DNA from: Siphonodentalium dalli | Lineage: Eukaryota > Mollusca > Scaphopoda > Gadilida > Siphonodentaliidae | Assembly: GCA_032622095.1 (NCBI GenBank) | Contig: CP136067.1 | Coordinates: 182,562,556-182,626,555 of the forward strand | DNA: 64,000 nucleotides | Direction: 5' to 3' | Shown: in pieces, positions 47,185 to 57,800 of the stretch | How positions within the stretch are numbered: position 1 is the first letter of the stretch | How the letters are laid out: each line of letters starts with the position of its first letter | The notes under the pieces: generated by a model | The model's database searches: none | What the model saw: the letters and a program-made list of their open reading frames with translations, nothing else | What the model was told of the DNA's origin: nothing | Position numbers and translations under genes: made by a program

Positions 47185-48272
47185 ATCCTCGTGCAGATAT
47201 GTTCATATTGGACATAATATTGACACTGCATGGTTCATATTGGATTCTGGAATTAGCCCATAGAGGGATTATGCCCGTTGTTCTGTTGGTCGGCTCGGGC
47301 CACAACGAAAACACATATATAAAGAACGTACATCTGGTTCTGCAACATAACCTCGTACAAATAGGTTCATATTGGACCTAAATATTAACATAGGTTCATA
47401 TTGGACCTAAATATTAACATAGGTTCATATTGGACCTAAATATTAACATAGGTTCATATTGGACCTAAATATTAACATAGGTTCATATTGGACCTAAATA
47501 TTAACATAGATTCATATTCGACCTAAATATTAACATAGGTTCATATTCGACCTAAATATTAACATAGGTCCATATTCGACCTAAATATTAACATAGGTTC
47601 ATATTCCACCTAAATATTAACATAGGTTCATATTCGACCTAAATATGAACATAGGTTCATATTCGACTTAAATATGAACATAGATTCATATTGGACCTAA
47701 ATATTAACATAGGTTCATATTGGACCTAAATATTAACAAAGGTTCATATTGGACCTAAATATTAACATAGGTTCATATTCGACCTAAATATGAACATAGA
47801 TTCATATTGGACCTAAATATTAACATAGATTCATATTGACCTAAATATGAACATCGGTTCACATTGGACCTAAATATTAACATAGGTTCATATTGGACCT
47901 AAATATTAACATAGATTCATATTGGACCTAAATATTAACATAGGTTCATATGGACCTAAATATTAACATAGGTTCACACTGGACCTAAATATTAACATAG
48001 GTTCATATTGGACCTAAATATTAACATAGATTCATATTGGACCTAAATATGAACATAGGTTCATATTGGACCTAAATATTAACATAGGTTCATATTGGAC
48101 CTAAATATTAACATAGATTCATATTGGACCTAAATATTAACATAGGTTCACATTGGACCTAAATATTAACATAGGTTCATATTGGACCTAAATATTAACA
48201 TAGGTTCATATTGGACCTAAATATCAACATAGGTTCATATTGGACCTAAATATTAACATAGGTTCATACTAT
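47185..48272 (+). repeat. 29-bp minisatellite, about 31 copies plus degenerate leader
   Basis: From about 47361 the unit ATAGGTTCATATTGGACCTAAATATTAAC repeats with a constant 29-bp period to 48270. Variants are at a few fixed positions (GGTTC or GATTC, TTGG or TTCG, ATTAAC or ATGAAC). Degenerate units at 47200-47255 suggest the ancestral seed. No spacer sequences, so not a CRISPR. Confidence 0.9.
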
Positions 48273-49000
48273 GAGATCCTACTCTATTTTAAACATCTTC
48301 TCAAGAACCACAAAACTGAGTGTGGATCGTCTGTATGCTACTAGAAATAAGTTTTGATAAAATTGTCCATTATTTTAAATACTATAGTCGGTGCCAGCAG
48401 GGATATTTCTCTCCCCAACTAATTCAGTTAAATGTTTACAACATCTTGGAAACCACCAACATATAGTTGGCTTCTGTGTACAGGTTGGGATTCAGATTTG
48501 TCAACACGGAATCAAGCGTTACAAATCGTCTCTGAAACTCCAATGCTGTCACACAGTTGTACACCTGCGGTCAGATGCTCGTAGCCCGTTTATATATAAC
48601 CATGGGTATATGCCAGATATAACCGTACAAAAAAACCTACGTTCTTTTGACCGTGTATTTATCCATGGTGTATGTGCCTGTGGTTGTCCGTAACCTGGTG
48701 CCCGGTGTTATTGCTTTGAAATGTAATCATGTTCGACTGGTGTTAGATTGGTAATGAGATTAGCGGTTTCGATGTCTTGTCTGGTCATATTTACTGTTTT
48801 AACTTTGTATGAAATAGACGCACCTTTTGTACTAGAATTTGCGCAACAGGAGCGCAGGGAAATCACACGTCGAGTTGGTCTAAGGGTTTTTAGAAAAAGT
48901 ATTTATATGATATAGAGAGGCCAACAGAACGATACCAAATACTATATGCCACTGCAGCTGGGTCTTTTCCTTTAAAATTGCTATATTATTTCAAACAGGG
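48273..49000. other. no recognised gene; inverted partner of 50210-50300 inside
   Basis: 48565-48625 (GATGCTCGTAGCCCGTTTAT, CCATGGGTATATGCC) is the reverse complement of 50235-50290. A 100-codon plus frame (48391-48693) covers it, ending VFIHGVCACGCP-like; the shared SDARxPFIYNHGYM peptide in both places could be a small coding fragment of an old repeat. Not assigned. Confidence 0.4.
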
Positions 49001-50209
49001 GATATCCCCGACGCAGGAGCTATACGATTCCCCAACAGGGGGGGGGGGGGCTTTATCTACCTGGTTGACCATTACAGATCTCACCGACGGGGGGTGGCTG
49101 TCCTTCCCCGACAGGGGTGGGGATGTAGCTCACTGACTCCTCCCCGGGTGCCACCCAACATAATTTAGTATCGATGATTTCTCGTCTTCAGTGAATGCAA
49201 GACCGCGCTCTTAGCATGGGGTGCCACTCAGGGACGTGTCATCAGGGGTGGTTATGCAGGGGTCTTACCCCCCAAAAAACTGTAGTCAAACCTAATGCAA
49301 CATTATTTGGAAAATTCACACCAAATTTAGGTTGATATTGTTCTCGTAGTTTGATTTTCCAACAATTTCTTAGTGACGAATTTGTTGTTTTTGGACCAAC
49401 ATTTGCATATTTCCCTTTCATTTGCAAAATTCTGGACTGAAATGGTCATCAGTTGGCAATTTTCAAACCTAAGGGTGAGTGTCAGGTTAAAAAATGTCCC
49501 CGAATTGGAGCTTGAGGCCTGTCTAGATGCTAGGATTGTTAAATTTTCATGTTCTCACATCGGGCCTAACCATCGGCCGACCCGTTTGTTCTGTGCCCTT
49601 GCCAGTAGTTACTTGCTAAGTAATTTTTAAGAAAAAATAAATCGGGGGGTAAATTTGTCTGGCGTTATACCACTAGATGTTAGGAATTTTTAATAATCTC
49701 ATACTGGGCCGAACCATCCTTTTCATCCCCCTGTATGACCAGTGGCCACAAGACTACTGGTCCATTTAGAATAGGCTACCATCTAGTAGTCTGTGAGGGA
49801 ACATTTGGGGGGAATCAAAGCATCGGGGGTGTGCAAATTGAATTACGCAAACTTGTGAGTTTGTTGTGGTTCAATGGGGTGGGGTGCAGTTGGAAATTCT
49901 AAGGTGGAGACCACCACAACGAACACCCTCTATATATAGCCAAGTCCCGATTGCCAAATATCCCATACTCAACCATGCAGGTATGCTCCTCGCGACTTAG
50001 TTTCGGCTTAGGTCTATTTGTTTTTTATCCGAGAGTACACTGCACCCGCGGCAATATATTGACCATACTCTGAATGAAAACGCTTCCGTGGCGATCACAC
50101 GGTAAGGTCGTGCTGCAAGTAAGACGATAATTGTGTTGTAGAAATGATACGGAAGACTGATTGTCAAAAACGCAACATAAAAATACACAGGGCAAGGCTT
50201 ATCGGTCCA
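49001..50209. other. no recognised gene; G/C-tract-rich
   Basis: Several CCCCGACAGGGG-like short repeats (49005-49150), including a run of 12 G. Otherwise ordinary AT-rich sequence without exon signals. Confidence 0.45.
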
Positions 50210-50639
50210 AACTGCGGAGTGTGTTTTCATTGTGTATTTCTCGCATATACCCATGGTTATATATAAACGGGGTACGAGCATCTGACCGCTGTTCTCTCAA
50301 TTTTCTTATATATTTGTGTATTTATGAACCTTCATGTTGCTTGCATGTTTTGTATATGTCTGAGGTTCCATAACATGTTTCCACCAACTGGGCCGAAACA
50401 CCGCTTGTCACGCAGCTTTGCAAACTTTGAGTGTCAGGTGCCAACGTTGAAACTGTTAAAGTACGATGAAATTTTTCTCAAACCACGAGTCCACGGAGTC
50501 CCAGTTGCTGATCATTCTAACATTGAACCACCGACCAAAATATCATGCATGACCTGTACGATACAACAAAACAAGGCAGCAATTGGGACTTTTCATTTGA
50601 AGAAAAAGACGCAGTGAAGACCCTTGTGAATTCCAGAGG

Positions 50640-51232
50640 CGAAACCCCGAGCTCCAAATCTTAAATTATTATTCATCTCGACAGTTTTAATTTTGATATT
50701 ATCAGGCGATATTGAAATCAACCCTGGGCCTGCCTCCAGCGAAATCAACCACACACGTTCAATTGTCCTGTACAACATCAGAAGTATTCGAAATAAACTA
50801 TAAAATATTGTTGATACCATTAACGATTTCGATGTTCTGTGTTTTAGAAAAACTCACCTGGACCTATCTTTCTGTTCGGATAGTCTAAAAATTCCGGCTT
50901 ATCAAGACGGTGTTCGGAAAGATCGCGACTCTCATGGTGGAGGTATATGTGTTATGTTCGCGAACCACATCACATACAGGCGCAACCATGAATTGGAATT
51001 TGACGCATCAATGCTTTGGTTTGAACTCTTTTCCAAAAAAAATGTCATATCATACTAGGAATGTCATATATATATCAGAACAGTTCTGTGATCCATAATA
51101 CTGGGCGTACCTATAAACACTTGACAAATCAGAAAATATTATTATCACGGGTGACTACAATTCCAATCTCCTAGATACATCCTCGAAGTTAAAAGAAATC
51201 ACAGACCGATATAGCATCAAACATGTTACAAT
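50640..51232 (+). pseudogene. LINE 5' ORF2 remnant with 2A-like motif
   Basis: Frame at 50688-51056 reads LILILSGDIEINPGPASS, then SIVLYNIRSIRNKL, a stop, FDVLCFRKTHLDLSF, KIPAYQDGVRKDRDSHGGG. This is the start of the APE endonuclease of a CR1-like LINE. SGDIEINPGP fits the DxExNPGP 2A-like translational-recoding motif described at this position in such LINEs of invertebrates. The endonuclease glutamate expected in the TETHLD box is replaced (RKTHLD). A frameshifted TGDYNSNLLD follows near 51150. Interrupted at ~51233; continues at 52191. Confidence 0.85.
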
Positions 51233-52190
51233 ATTAGTTATCTCCGGCAACATCGTTGGGTACATGGAGATTTAATACCTGGATGTCGATTTTGAACATT
51301 TCAAAAAGAGAAATCCAGGTATTAAATCTCCATGTCCCCACAACAATAACCATGTCTCCTTAATATAAGGTGTTTCTTATAAGTTATCCGATTAATTCAC
51401 ACCAATAAGAATAATTCAGTATATATAGCTGGCATAAGGATCCGCGTAAAGTGACATCAACTTCGGCGTGCGAGAGCAACGTCACGATTGGCGGAAACTG
51501 CCAGTTCAAGGGTCATTCATATACCCCCGATGTTTTACGTGCTCATATACCCCCGATGTTTCACGTGCTCATATACCCCCGATGTTTCACGTGCTCATAT
51601 ATATACCCCCGATAAGTTTGGAGTTTGGGATGATCCCCGAGAAGATTCGGAAGGGCTGTCAGCCCTCTCCTACAAGCCACGTTTGTATGCTATAATGCCA
51701 CTATCAGCCCTCTCCTACAAGCCACGTTTGTATGCTATAATGCCGCTGTCAGCCCTCTCCTACAAGCCGCGTTTGTATGCTATAATGCCGCTGTCAGCCC
51801 TCTCCTACACGCCACGTTTGTATGCTATAATGCCGCTGTCAGCCCTCTCCTACAAGCCACGTTTGTATGCTATAATGCCGCTGTCAGCCCTCTCCTACAA
51901 GCCACGTTTGTATGCTATAATGCCGCTGAAGAGCGTTTGTTGGGTTTGGTTTGTGAGTGTTTAATAGTGATTGGATGTATGCTTACTGCGTATGGGTTAC
52001 ATGCCACCGTAGCAGGAAGCAAAGCCCCCCCCCCCCAGTTCCAAAGGCGGACCGGCGATTCGTGTACCCCCCCCCGATGTTTGGCACACGTTCTCTTATA
52101 CACCGCTGTCAAGGGTGACGGAGGACATGGTGATTTAAACGTGGCGTTGTAGCCAATCAGATTGCTAGTTACAACCGGATGTGGGGACAA
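51233..52190. mobile_element. ~0.96 kb repeat element inserted in the LINE remnant
   Basis: Splits the LINE reading between KHVT-like (about 51230) and STLLDHIIISNSFRVLEAEV-like (52210 on). Begins TTAGTTATCTCCGGCAACAT and ends GGATGTGGGGACAA; ends are only weakly inverted. Contains a GATTTAATACCTGGATGTCG hairpin, three ATACCCCCGATGTTTCACGT units and six 45-bp units. A deleted relative lies at 52321-52805. Target duplication not resolved. Confidence 0.65.
51656..51925 (+). repeat. 45-bp minisatellite, six copies
   Basis: Unit CTGTCAGCCCTCTCCTACAA + GCCACGTTTGTATGCTATAA + TGCCG, six copies with single-base variants. Because 45 is a multiple of three, a 158-codon frame (51488-51964) stays open and reads LSALSYKPRLYAIMP six times. 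Likely a by-product of the period. Confidence 0.85.
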
Positions 52191-52320
52191 CATCCCCTAT
52201 ACAAGAATAAGATACTCATCGAGTACGCTATTGGATCATATTATTATCAGCAATTCGTTTCGCGTGCTAGAAGCCGAAGTAATATAAATCCAGGAGTCTA
52301 TGACCATTTGAGTGTATATT
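52191..52320 (+). pseudogene. LINE remnant, continuation
   Basis: TRIRYSSSTLLDHIIISNSF and RVLEAEVI follow the family's pattern STLLDHIxxS...xxVxxSDH of the endonuclease C-terminus. A second copy of the inserted repeat family starts at about 52321, and the GACCATTTGAGTGTATAT (SDH-region) sequence is then found in triplicate at 52800-52900. Confidence 0.7.
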
Positions 52321-52805
52321 ATTAGTTATCTTCGGCAACGTACATCGGGGGTACATGAAGATTTAATACCTGGATGTCGAGGGGTTCAAAAAGAGACATC
52401 CTGGTATTAAATCTCCATGTACCCAACGATGTTGCCGGGGATAACGATGTTGCCGGGGATAACGATTTTGTCCCCACAACAATAACCATGTCTCCTTAAT
52501 TTTTAAAAGTGTGTTTTTCATAGGTTATCCGATTAATTCACACCAATAAGAATAATCCAGTAGCTGACCTAATAATCCGGCGTCAGGTGACGTCAAATTC
52601 GGCGTGCGAGAGCAACGTCACGATTGGTGGAAACTGCCAGTTCAAGGGTCATTCATATACCCCCGATGTTTCACGTGCTCATATACCCCCGATGTTTGGC
52701 GCACGTTCTCTTATACCCCGCTGTCAAGGGTGACGGGGGACATGGTGATTTAAACGTGGCGTTGTAGCCAATCAGATTGCTAGTTAAAACCGGATGTGGG
52801 GACAA
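52321..52805. mobile_element. second, shorter copy of the inserted repeat
   Basis: Same start (TTAGTTATCTTCGGCAACG) and end (CCGGATGTGGGGACAA) as 51233-52190, with the 45-bp array missing and the GATGTTGCCGGGGATAAC unit duplicated. Confidence 0.65.
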
Positions 52806-52905
52806 GTATGATTATCCAGGAGTCTCTGACCATGTGAGTGTATATGTGTGATTATCCAGTCCTGAGTGTCTGACCATTTGAGTGTATATGTGTGATTATC
52901 CAATG
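52806..52905 (+). repeat. tandem duplication of LINE tail segment
   Basis: GTGTGATTATCCAG...GTCTCTGACCATGTGAGTGTATAT occurs about twice after the insertion, matching 52290-52318 before it. A local duplication around the insertion site. Confidence 0.6.
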
Positions 52906-53903
52906 GGTCATGACATGAATACTAAACGATGGAAATCGGGCATTCATTCCATAAATAATCTTTTATTATTAATATATCATCAATTGTATTAAAAAAAAAT
53001 ATTATCACAGATACCACTCTCTGGGTGATGTTTATGGCACATACGAATATACAAAATACTTATCAAAATACTGTATCGATGCATTGAATTGCAAATCAAT
53101 TCATCAGAAGAGATGTCTCGGGCATTATCCCTTTATTCACTAAATTGAATCTTCCATCCAGTTATAAATGTACACAATGTAATGGTCTATTATTCGTCTG
53201 GTGGATGATCAGGAAATATCAGCAGATGACACGCAAGACAAGTGCAGACGGATTCCTAACCTTTAGTGGAAAATGATTACATAATACGGTTCGACAAAAG
53301 GCCATATTCCAGTCACGGAAGTGTTAAAAGAAGTTTGACATGATTTTGTATGAACAACACAGCGCGCATATAAGATATATAACACGATGGGGAATCACGT
53401 GGTTTCGAGTTGATGAGAATCACCCATTCAAAATGGTCGAGCCTATCTAAAACGCGAACAGACGCGAGGCAAAAAGGTAATAAACTAAGATATGACATAG
53501 TCCATATTATTTTGACAGCTACGAACAGATGCTATACTATTTTACAAACAAGCTGATATACCTCATTTATGTCCAAATTCATATTTGTTTGCTCTAACAT
53601 TCTTACCAAAGTTGTTAGTGGAAGGATTATCCAAGATATATGGACTCCACGCACCTCCGACTGGCAACCTGTTATAGAAAACCATTTCCGAACAAATAAG
53701 GTATCAACTTGTTTAAAAAATAAACTAGCATATGCTCGTAACAGTCAAACTGCTATTTTTTGTGTCAGTTCCTCATATATTATGTGTTTGTGCGTTTGCA
53801 CATTTTGAATGCGTGGTACTCACCAACCTCTAAACCACGTGATTCCACACCGTGTATAAGGCGGCTTTAAGTTTATCGTGAGATTTCAAGATTCTTGGGT
53901 ACT
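52906..53903. other. no recognised gene
   Basis: AT-rich intergenic sequence downstream of the NACHT-WD40 gene. Frames of 60-80 codons present but no motif or splice context. Confidence 0.5.
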
Positions 53904-53907
53904 TTAA

Positions 53908-54104
53908 CCCTTCCAGTGCCAAGTCCGATTTTTGTATCAACCCATATTTCCTTGATCATTTTTCAAATTTATTGATTATAATAATGTGATACATCGATGG
54001 AAAGAGCTCTTTCCATCAATGTATCACATTATTATAATCAATAAATTTGAAAAATGATCAAGGAAATATGGGTTATACAAAAATCGGACTTGGCACTGAA
54101 AGGG
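53908..54104. mobile_element. piggyBac-like hairpin MITE, copy 2 (TTAA-flanked)
   Basis: Same family as 1124-1329: CCCTTCCAGTGCCAAGTCCG start, inverted end, TTAA at 53904-53907 and 54105-54108. Loop at GAGCTC (about 54005). It lies only 82 bp beyond the NACHT-WD40 stop codon, so it is likely in the 3' UTR. Confidence 0.87.
53968..53973 (-). promoter_or_regulatory. candidate poly(A) signal AATAAA
   Basis: First AATAAA on the minus strand after the stop codon, about 214 nt downstream, inside the piggyBac-like MITE. The palindrome also has an AATAAA on the plus strand (54040-54045). Use is inferred, not shown. Confidence 0.4.
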
Positions 54105-54186
54105 TTAAATATGTGAAGTAGACCCTGGGTACCCATATCAACGTTTTGAGATCGCTAACCCAGGGACATGCAAATAGTGGAACATT

Positions 54187-57100
54187 TCAGTAGTCGTCAT
54201 CGCTTTCGTCACTGGATTCTTCTGGTTTCTCTCCGAAGATGTCTTCGCCCGCAGTATCATCAATCCTGGCAAGATCTCGACCAACCAGTTTAAGAATCAC
54301 AACTTTAAGATTGTCATATAAACCTAAAACAATTAGTTGACCACCAAGTGCTACCTCACAACACTGCACATTTGTGTCTGGAGTAAAGGCGGACAGGAGA
54401 CACCCAGTGTCAATGTCCCACAATGTCACAGTCCCAGCAAAAATTGCGGCACGAGATCCACCATTTACTATGAAGATCCTACTTTTGAGGTCAAAGTTCA
54501 AATGCGTGTTGCCTTTGATGCGCCGTACACCACCTCCCCGATCAGTGTCCCAAATTTTGAGTTCGTTGTTGGCCTTGCCGATTATCACACGACTGGCGTC
54601 GTTTGTTAACGCCACGGCAACGACGTTAGCTTCGTTTTTCAAACGTCTCTTTACTTCACCAGTCTTACAGTTCCACAAAGTCACATAACTCACTCTTTCA
54701 AAGTCGTCAAAGTTCGAATGGACGAAGAAATCACCCGTGTGCGTCAAAGCCGAGACAAATAAGTACATCATCGAACTGGGATTCTCCAGTGTGTTGGTGT
54801 GTTTTTCACCCGGTATATCGAATACGCAAATGTGATGCGCGAAAAATGACGCGACGATAACTAGCTCGTCTCCGCTCAACTTGAACTGCTCAACTGAATT
54901 ATCTTTTTCTTTACGATAGTCATCTACGAGTCGTTTGTCTTGTTTCAGTTCAGTTTGTCTCCGTTTGTATCGCTCCTCCTCACTCTCTATCCTGCGTTCC
55001 CATGGAGTCATTTTAGCAGTAGTGTTCCTTTTACGAATAGGTTGCACACTTTCCCTTGATGCCGCCTTCTTATTGGCAACGCCCTCGAAGTCAAGTTTGA
55101 TGCGGTTGATAACTTGTCCGTTCGTCAAGCTTGATATCGCGAACTGGTTTCGGCTGTCATTCAGCGCCATCACTCTGTCTTCGTCCAGCATGACGTATTC
55201 ATGTGGCGGCGACGGCGTTATGGTGATACCTCTGATCCTCCGAAGATACCTCTTCGATCGTAGATCATACACAAATACTGTTTGAAAAATTGGTTTACTG
55301 TCTCTAAGCCCTCTATCGGTCATAATGATAAGACGAGAGTTCCTCACAAGTACAACGTCAGTATCCTCTTTGATCCCGCGCTCGATTCTCACAGGGCTTT
55401 GCCAAGATTTCCCCTTAGCAACGTTCCATATACTGACTGGGCCATTGTCGATTGCCTTAGCAACGACATACCGCGTGTTGCCAGACATTGGCAAAATTGC
55501 TTCAATTCCAAGCTCCTTGTTTAATTTTGGTGCATACTGGTTAACTTTTGAGGACAAATTCCAAATTCGGAGTGAATTTTCATTACGCGCAGCAGTGATT
55601 ACATAACGGAAGTCGACGCATGCGCCCATTGTTGAGATTCCAGCGTGGCGTGCGATGTGTTTATGGTCTTCTGTTTCTATGTTCCATAGAGCAATATTCG
55701 ACGTTTTCTTCGTTTCGGAACAACACAGGGCAACGGCATGCGACCCGACGCTATTAATGTATATCTCATCAACAAAATCGAAAGCACATCCACGAACACT
55801 GCGCATGTATTTGCCTTTCTTTAGTCCGAAAAGTTCGAGCTGGAATAGTTCCTGCGTTTTCATGTATTGTTGCCTACACAGAATGACGTAGTAGTCTTTT
55901 GCTATGCCTAATGCGACGACTGTGGATGTCTCGTTGTCACATTTAAGTTTATGCACCATTTTGCCAGACCTCGCATCGTGTGAAGTTGCTCCCTGTGAAC
56001 TTCTAAATCCATGAAGAACAACATCTCCGTTGGAAGCAGACGCAACAACAATTGATCTGTCTTTGTGGACAATCTCATTCGGAAACGTTTTGTCTTGAAT
56101 GAGAGACAAATTCTTGAGATTCCAAGTCCGCAGTTTATTTTCGCCGTCATATATGAGCACTAGTAAATCTTGAGAATAACCGGCGACTACCAAAGACGAT
56201 GAATCTAAATACTTGTCTATAGTGAAAACACATTTCGAGGCGGAAATATCCCAAACTCGCACAACGTGTCCTTGGAGTGTAACAACAAGCTTGTCGTTCA
56301 AAGCCATTTTTATGCAGGAAACGGATGTTCCGATGTCTTCAACGGTTGTTAATACTTTCCCTGTTCGTAGCTCCCATATTTTCAGAGTGTTGTCTGCTGA
56401 TGCAGTTATCGCCCTTGAGCCTTCAAAATCCGTTCCAATTGCTGTGAGTTGAGATTTGTGTCCTGCCAAAGCATCGTTAAAAATGCCACCAGGTGGCGTT
56501 AAGCACGTGATTGACGGTATGAGGACAGGCACGGAAGCTTTTAGTATCTGGTCGTACATCCTGTGGAGATACGGGTACTTTCGTGGGTCGTCTGCTGTCA
56601 TGGGAACGTCACTCTGCAGGATTCCTGCCAATCGTCCTACGATCTGAGAGGCTAGTTGCACGGGGTCTCTGGCTAGCACATGCGTAGACAGGTGGATTGT
56701 TTCGTAAACAAGTTTCAGATCCTTATCAGAAGTATCAACCGCCATTGCTAAATCATATTCTTCCAGTAAACATTTGCAATATGTGCCCAACAATTTCGCA
56801 AACATCCACTCGAAGTTACAAAGACACTCAGCCTTTAGTTGCTCCATTTGTTGTGAATGTAATAGATGGTGTGGCAGTTCATTTATCTTTCTTGTGTTCA
56901 ATCTCCTGGTTTTTTTAGGTAACGAGCCTTTAACGGAATCGTCATCGCTGTCTTCCTCTTCTTCCTTTACCTCATCGAGCTCCCAGTATAAATCCTGGCG
57001 CAGTATATATCTCTCTGCGCCTTTGTCATTACCAGGGTATGGTTTCTTCACATCAGCCCATTTTCCAGTGAAATACTCTGCCAACACCTTGTGATACGAC

Positions 57101-57800
57101 GGCGCCTTATCTCGGCTCTTGAGATATCTTTCCTCTGCAGCCTCTCGGAACTGCAAATGCGCCCAAGTGTAAGTTGTGAAATTGTCAGCGCGAAATTCTT
57201 TCAGAAAGGGCGCGAGCTCAAGCCTAAGCTTGATCCATATAAGACTCGGTAGCCTTCGAACGGGTGGATGATATCTCATAGTGACGTCATCCATAACAAC
57301 CTCGTCCAATGACAAGATGTCTTCCATCTCATTATTTGTGACACCATTCCTCGACGCAGTTATATAACCCAACGCCCGCCGGACCAATGGCTCTCCATGA
57401 TCCGTCTCAAGTCGTCCAAATTTGAATGTCGCTGCCTGTCGGACTGTCCCAGCAAGCAACATGTCACGTGGTTTCGCATAAGATGGCCACCGCAATGATT
57501 CGGTAATGGTCGTTCGTAGGAACAATGGAGTAGCACACTTCTCAAACACTTCCAATACTTGATCGAACTGTTTATGTGTCAAGGTTCTGTTCGATTCGTT
57601 GAGGAAATGTTCCAGGATAGTGACAGCGTCCTGTGCAGGTAGATCTGGTATCGCTAAGAATGCATTCTCGTTATTTGCGAAAATGGTCTTTGCGTTGCCC
57701 AGTATCTCGTACTTCTCGTCCGGGTTCGTGGTCACTATCAGGTAAACATTATCTGCAACCTCACGTGGCAACCAAGACAACTTCCGTGCATTGTGTTCCC
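54187..57800 (-). CDS. terminal exon: NACHT C-terminal part and WD-repeat propeller
   Basis: Uninterrupted 3614-bp exon. The acceptor is TCTCTTTCAG|GGGAACAC; the first codon is completed by one G from the previous exon, giving [19 protein letters not shown] at 57780 is not a start. Visible-protein residues 131-1333: helical NACHT-associated region (ILEHFLNES..., [13 protein letters not shown]), acidic insert [12 protein letters not shown] (about 406-417), CLTPPGG, then many WD-type blades (e.g. [61 protein letters not shown]). A charged, probably coiled-coil insert (about 1052-1100, [17 protein letters not shown]) splits the propeller. It ends [10 protein letters not shown]. Confidence 0.95.

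Noticed and set aside
47361-48270. CRISPR array
   Set aside because: The 29-bp units follow each other directly without unique spacers, in a eukaryotic genome.
54337-57094. Plus-strand frames of 60-116 codons opposite the WD-repeat exon
   Set aside because: Antisense shadows of a strong conserved coding exon.
57780-57780. Start codon for the large WD-repeat frame
   Set aside because: The base triplet is TTG and the conserved reading continues upstream to a splice acceptor at 57801, so it is an internal exon.
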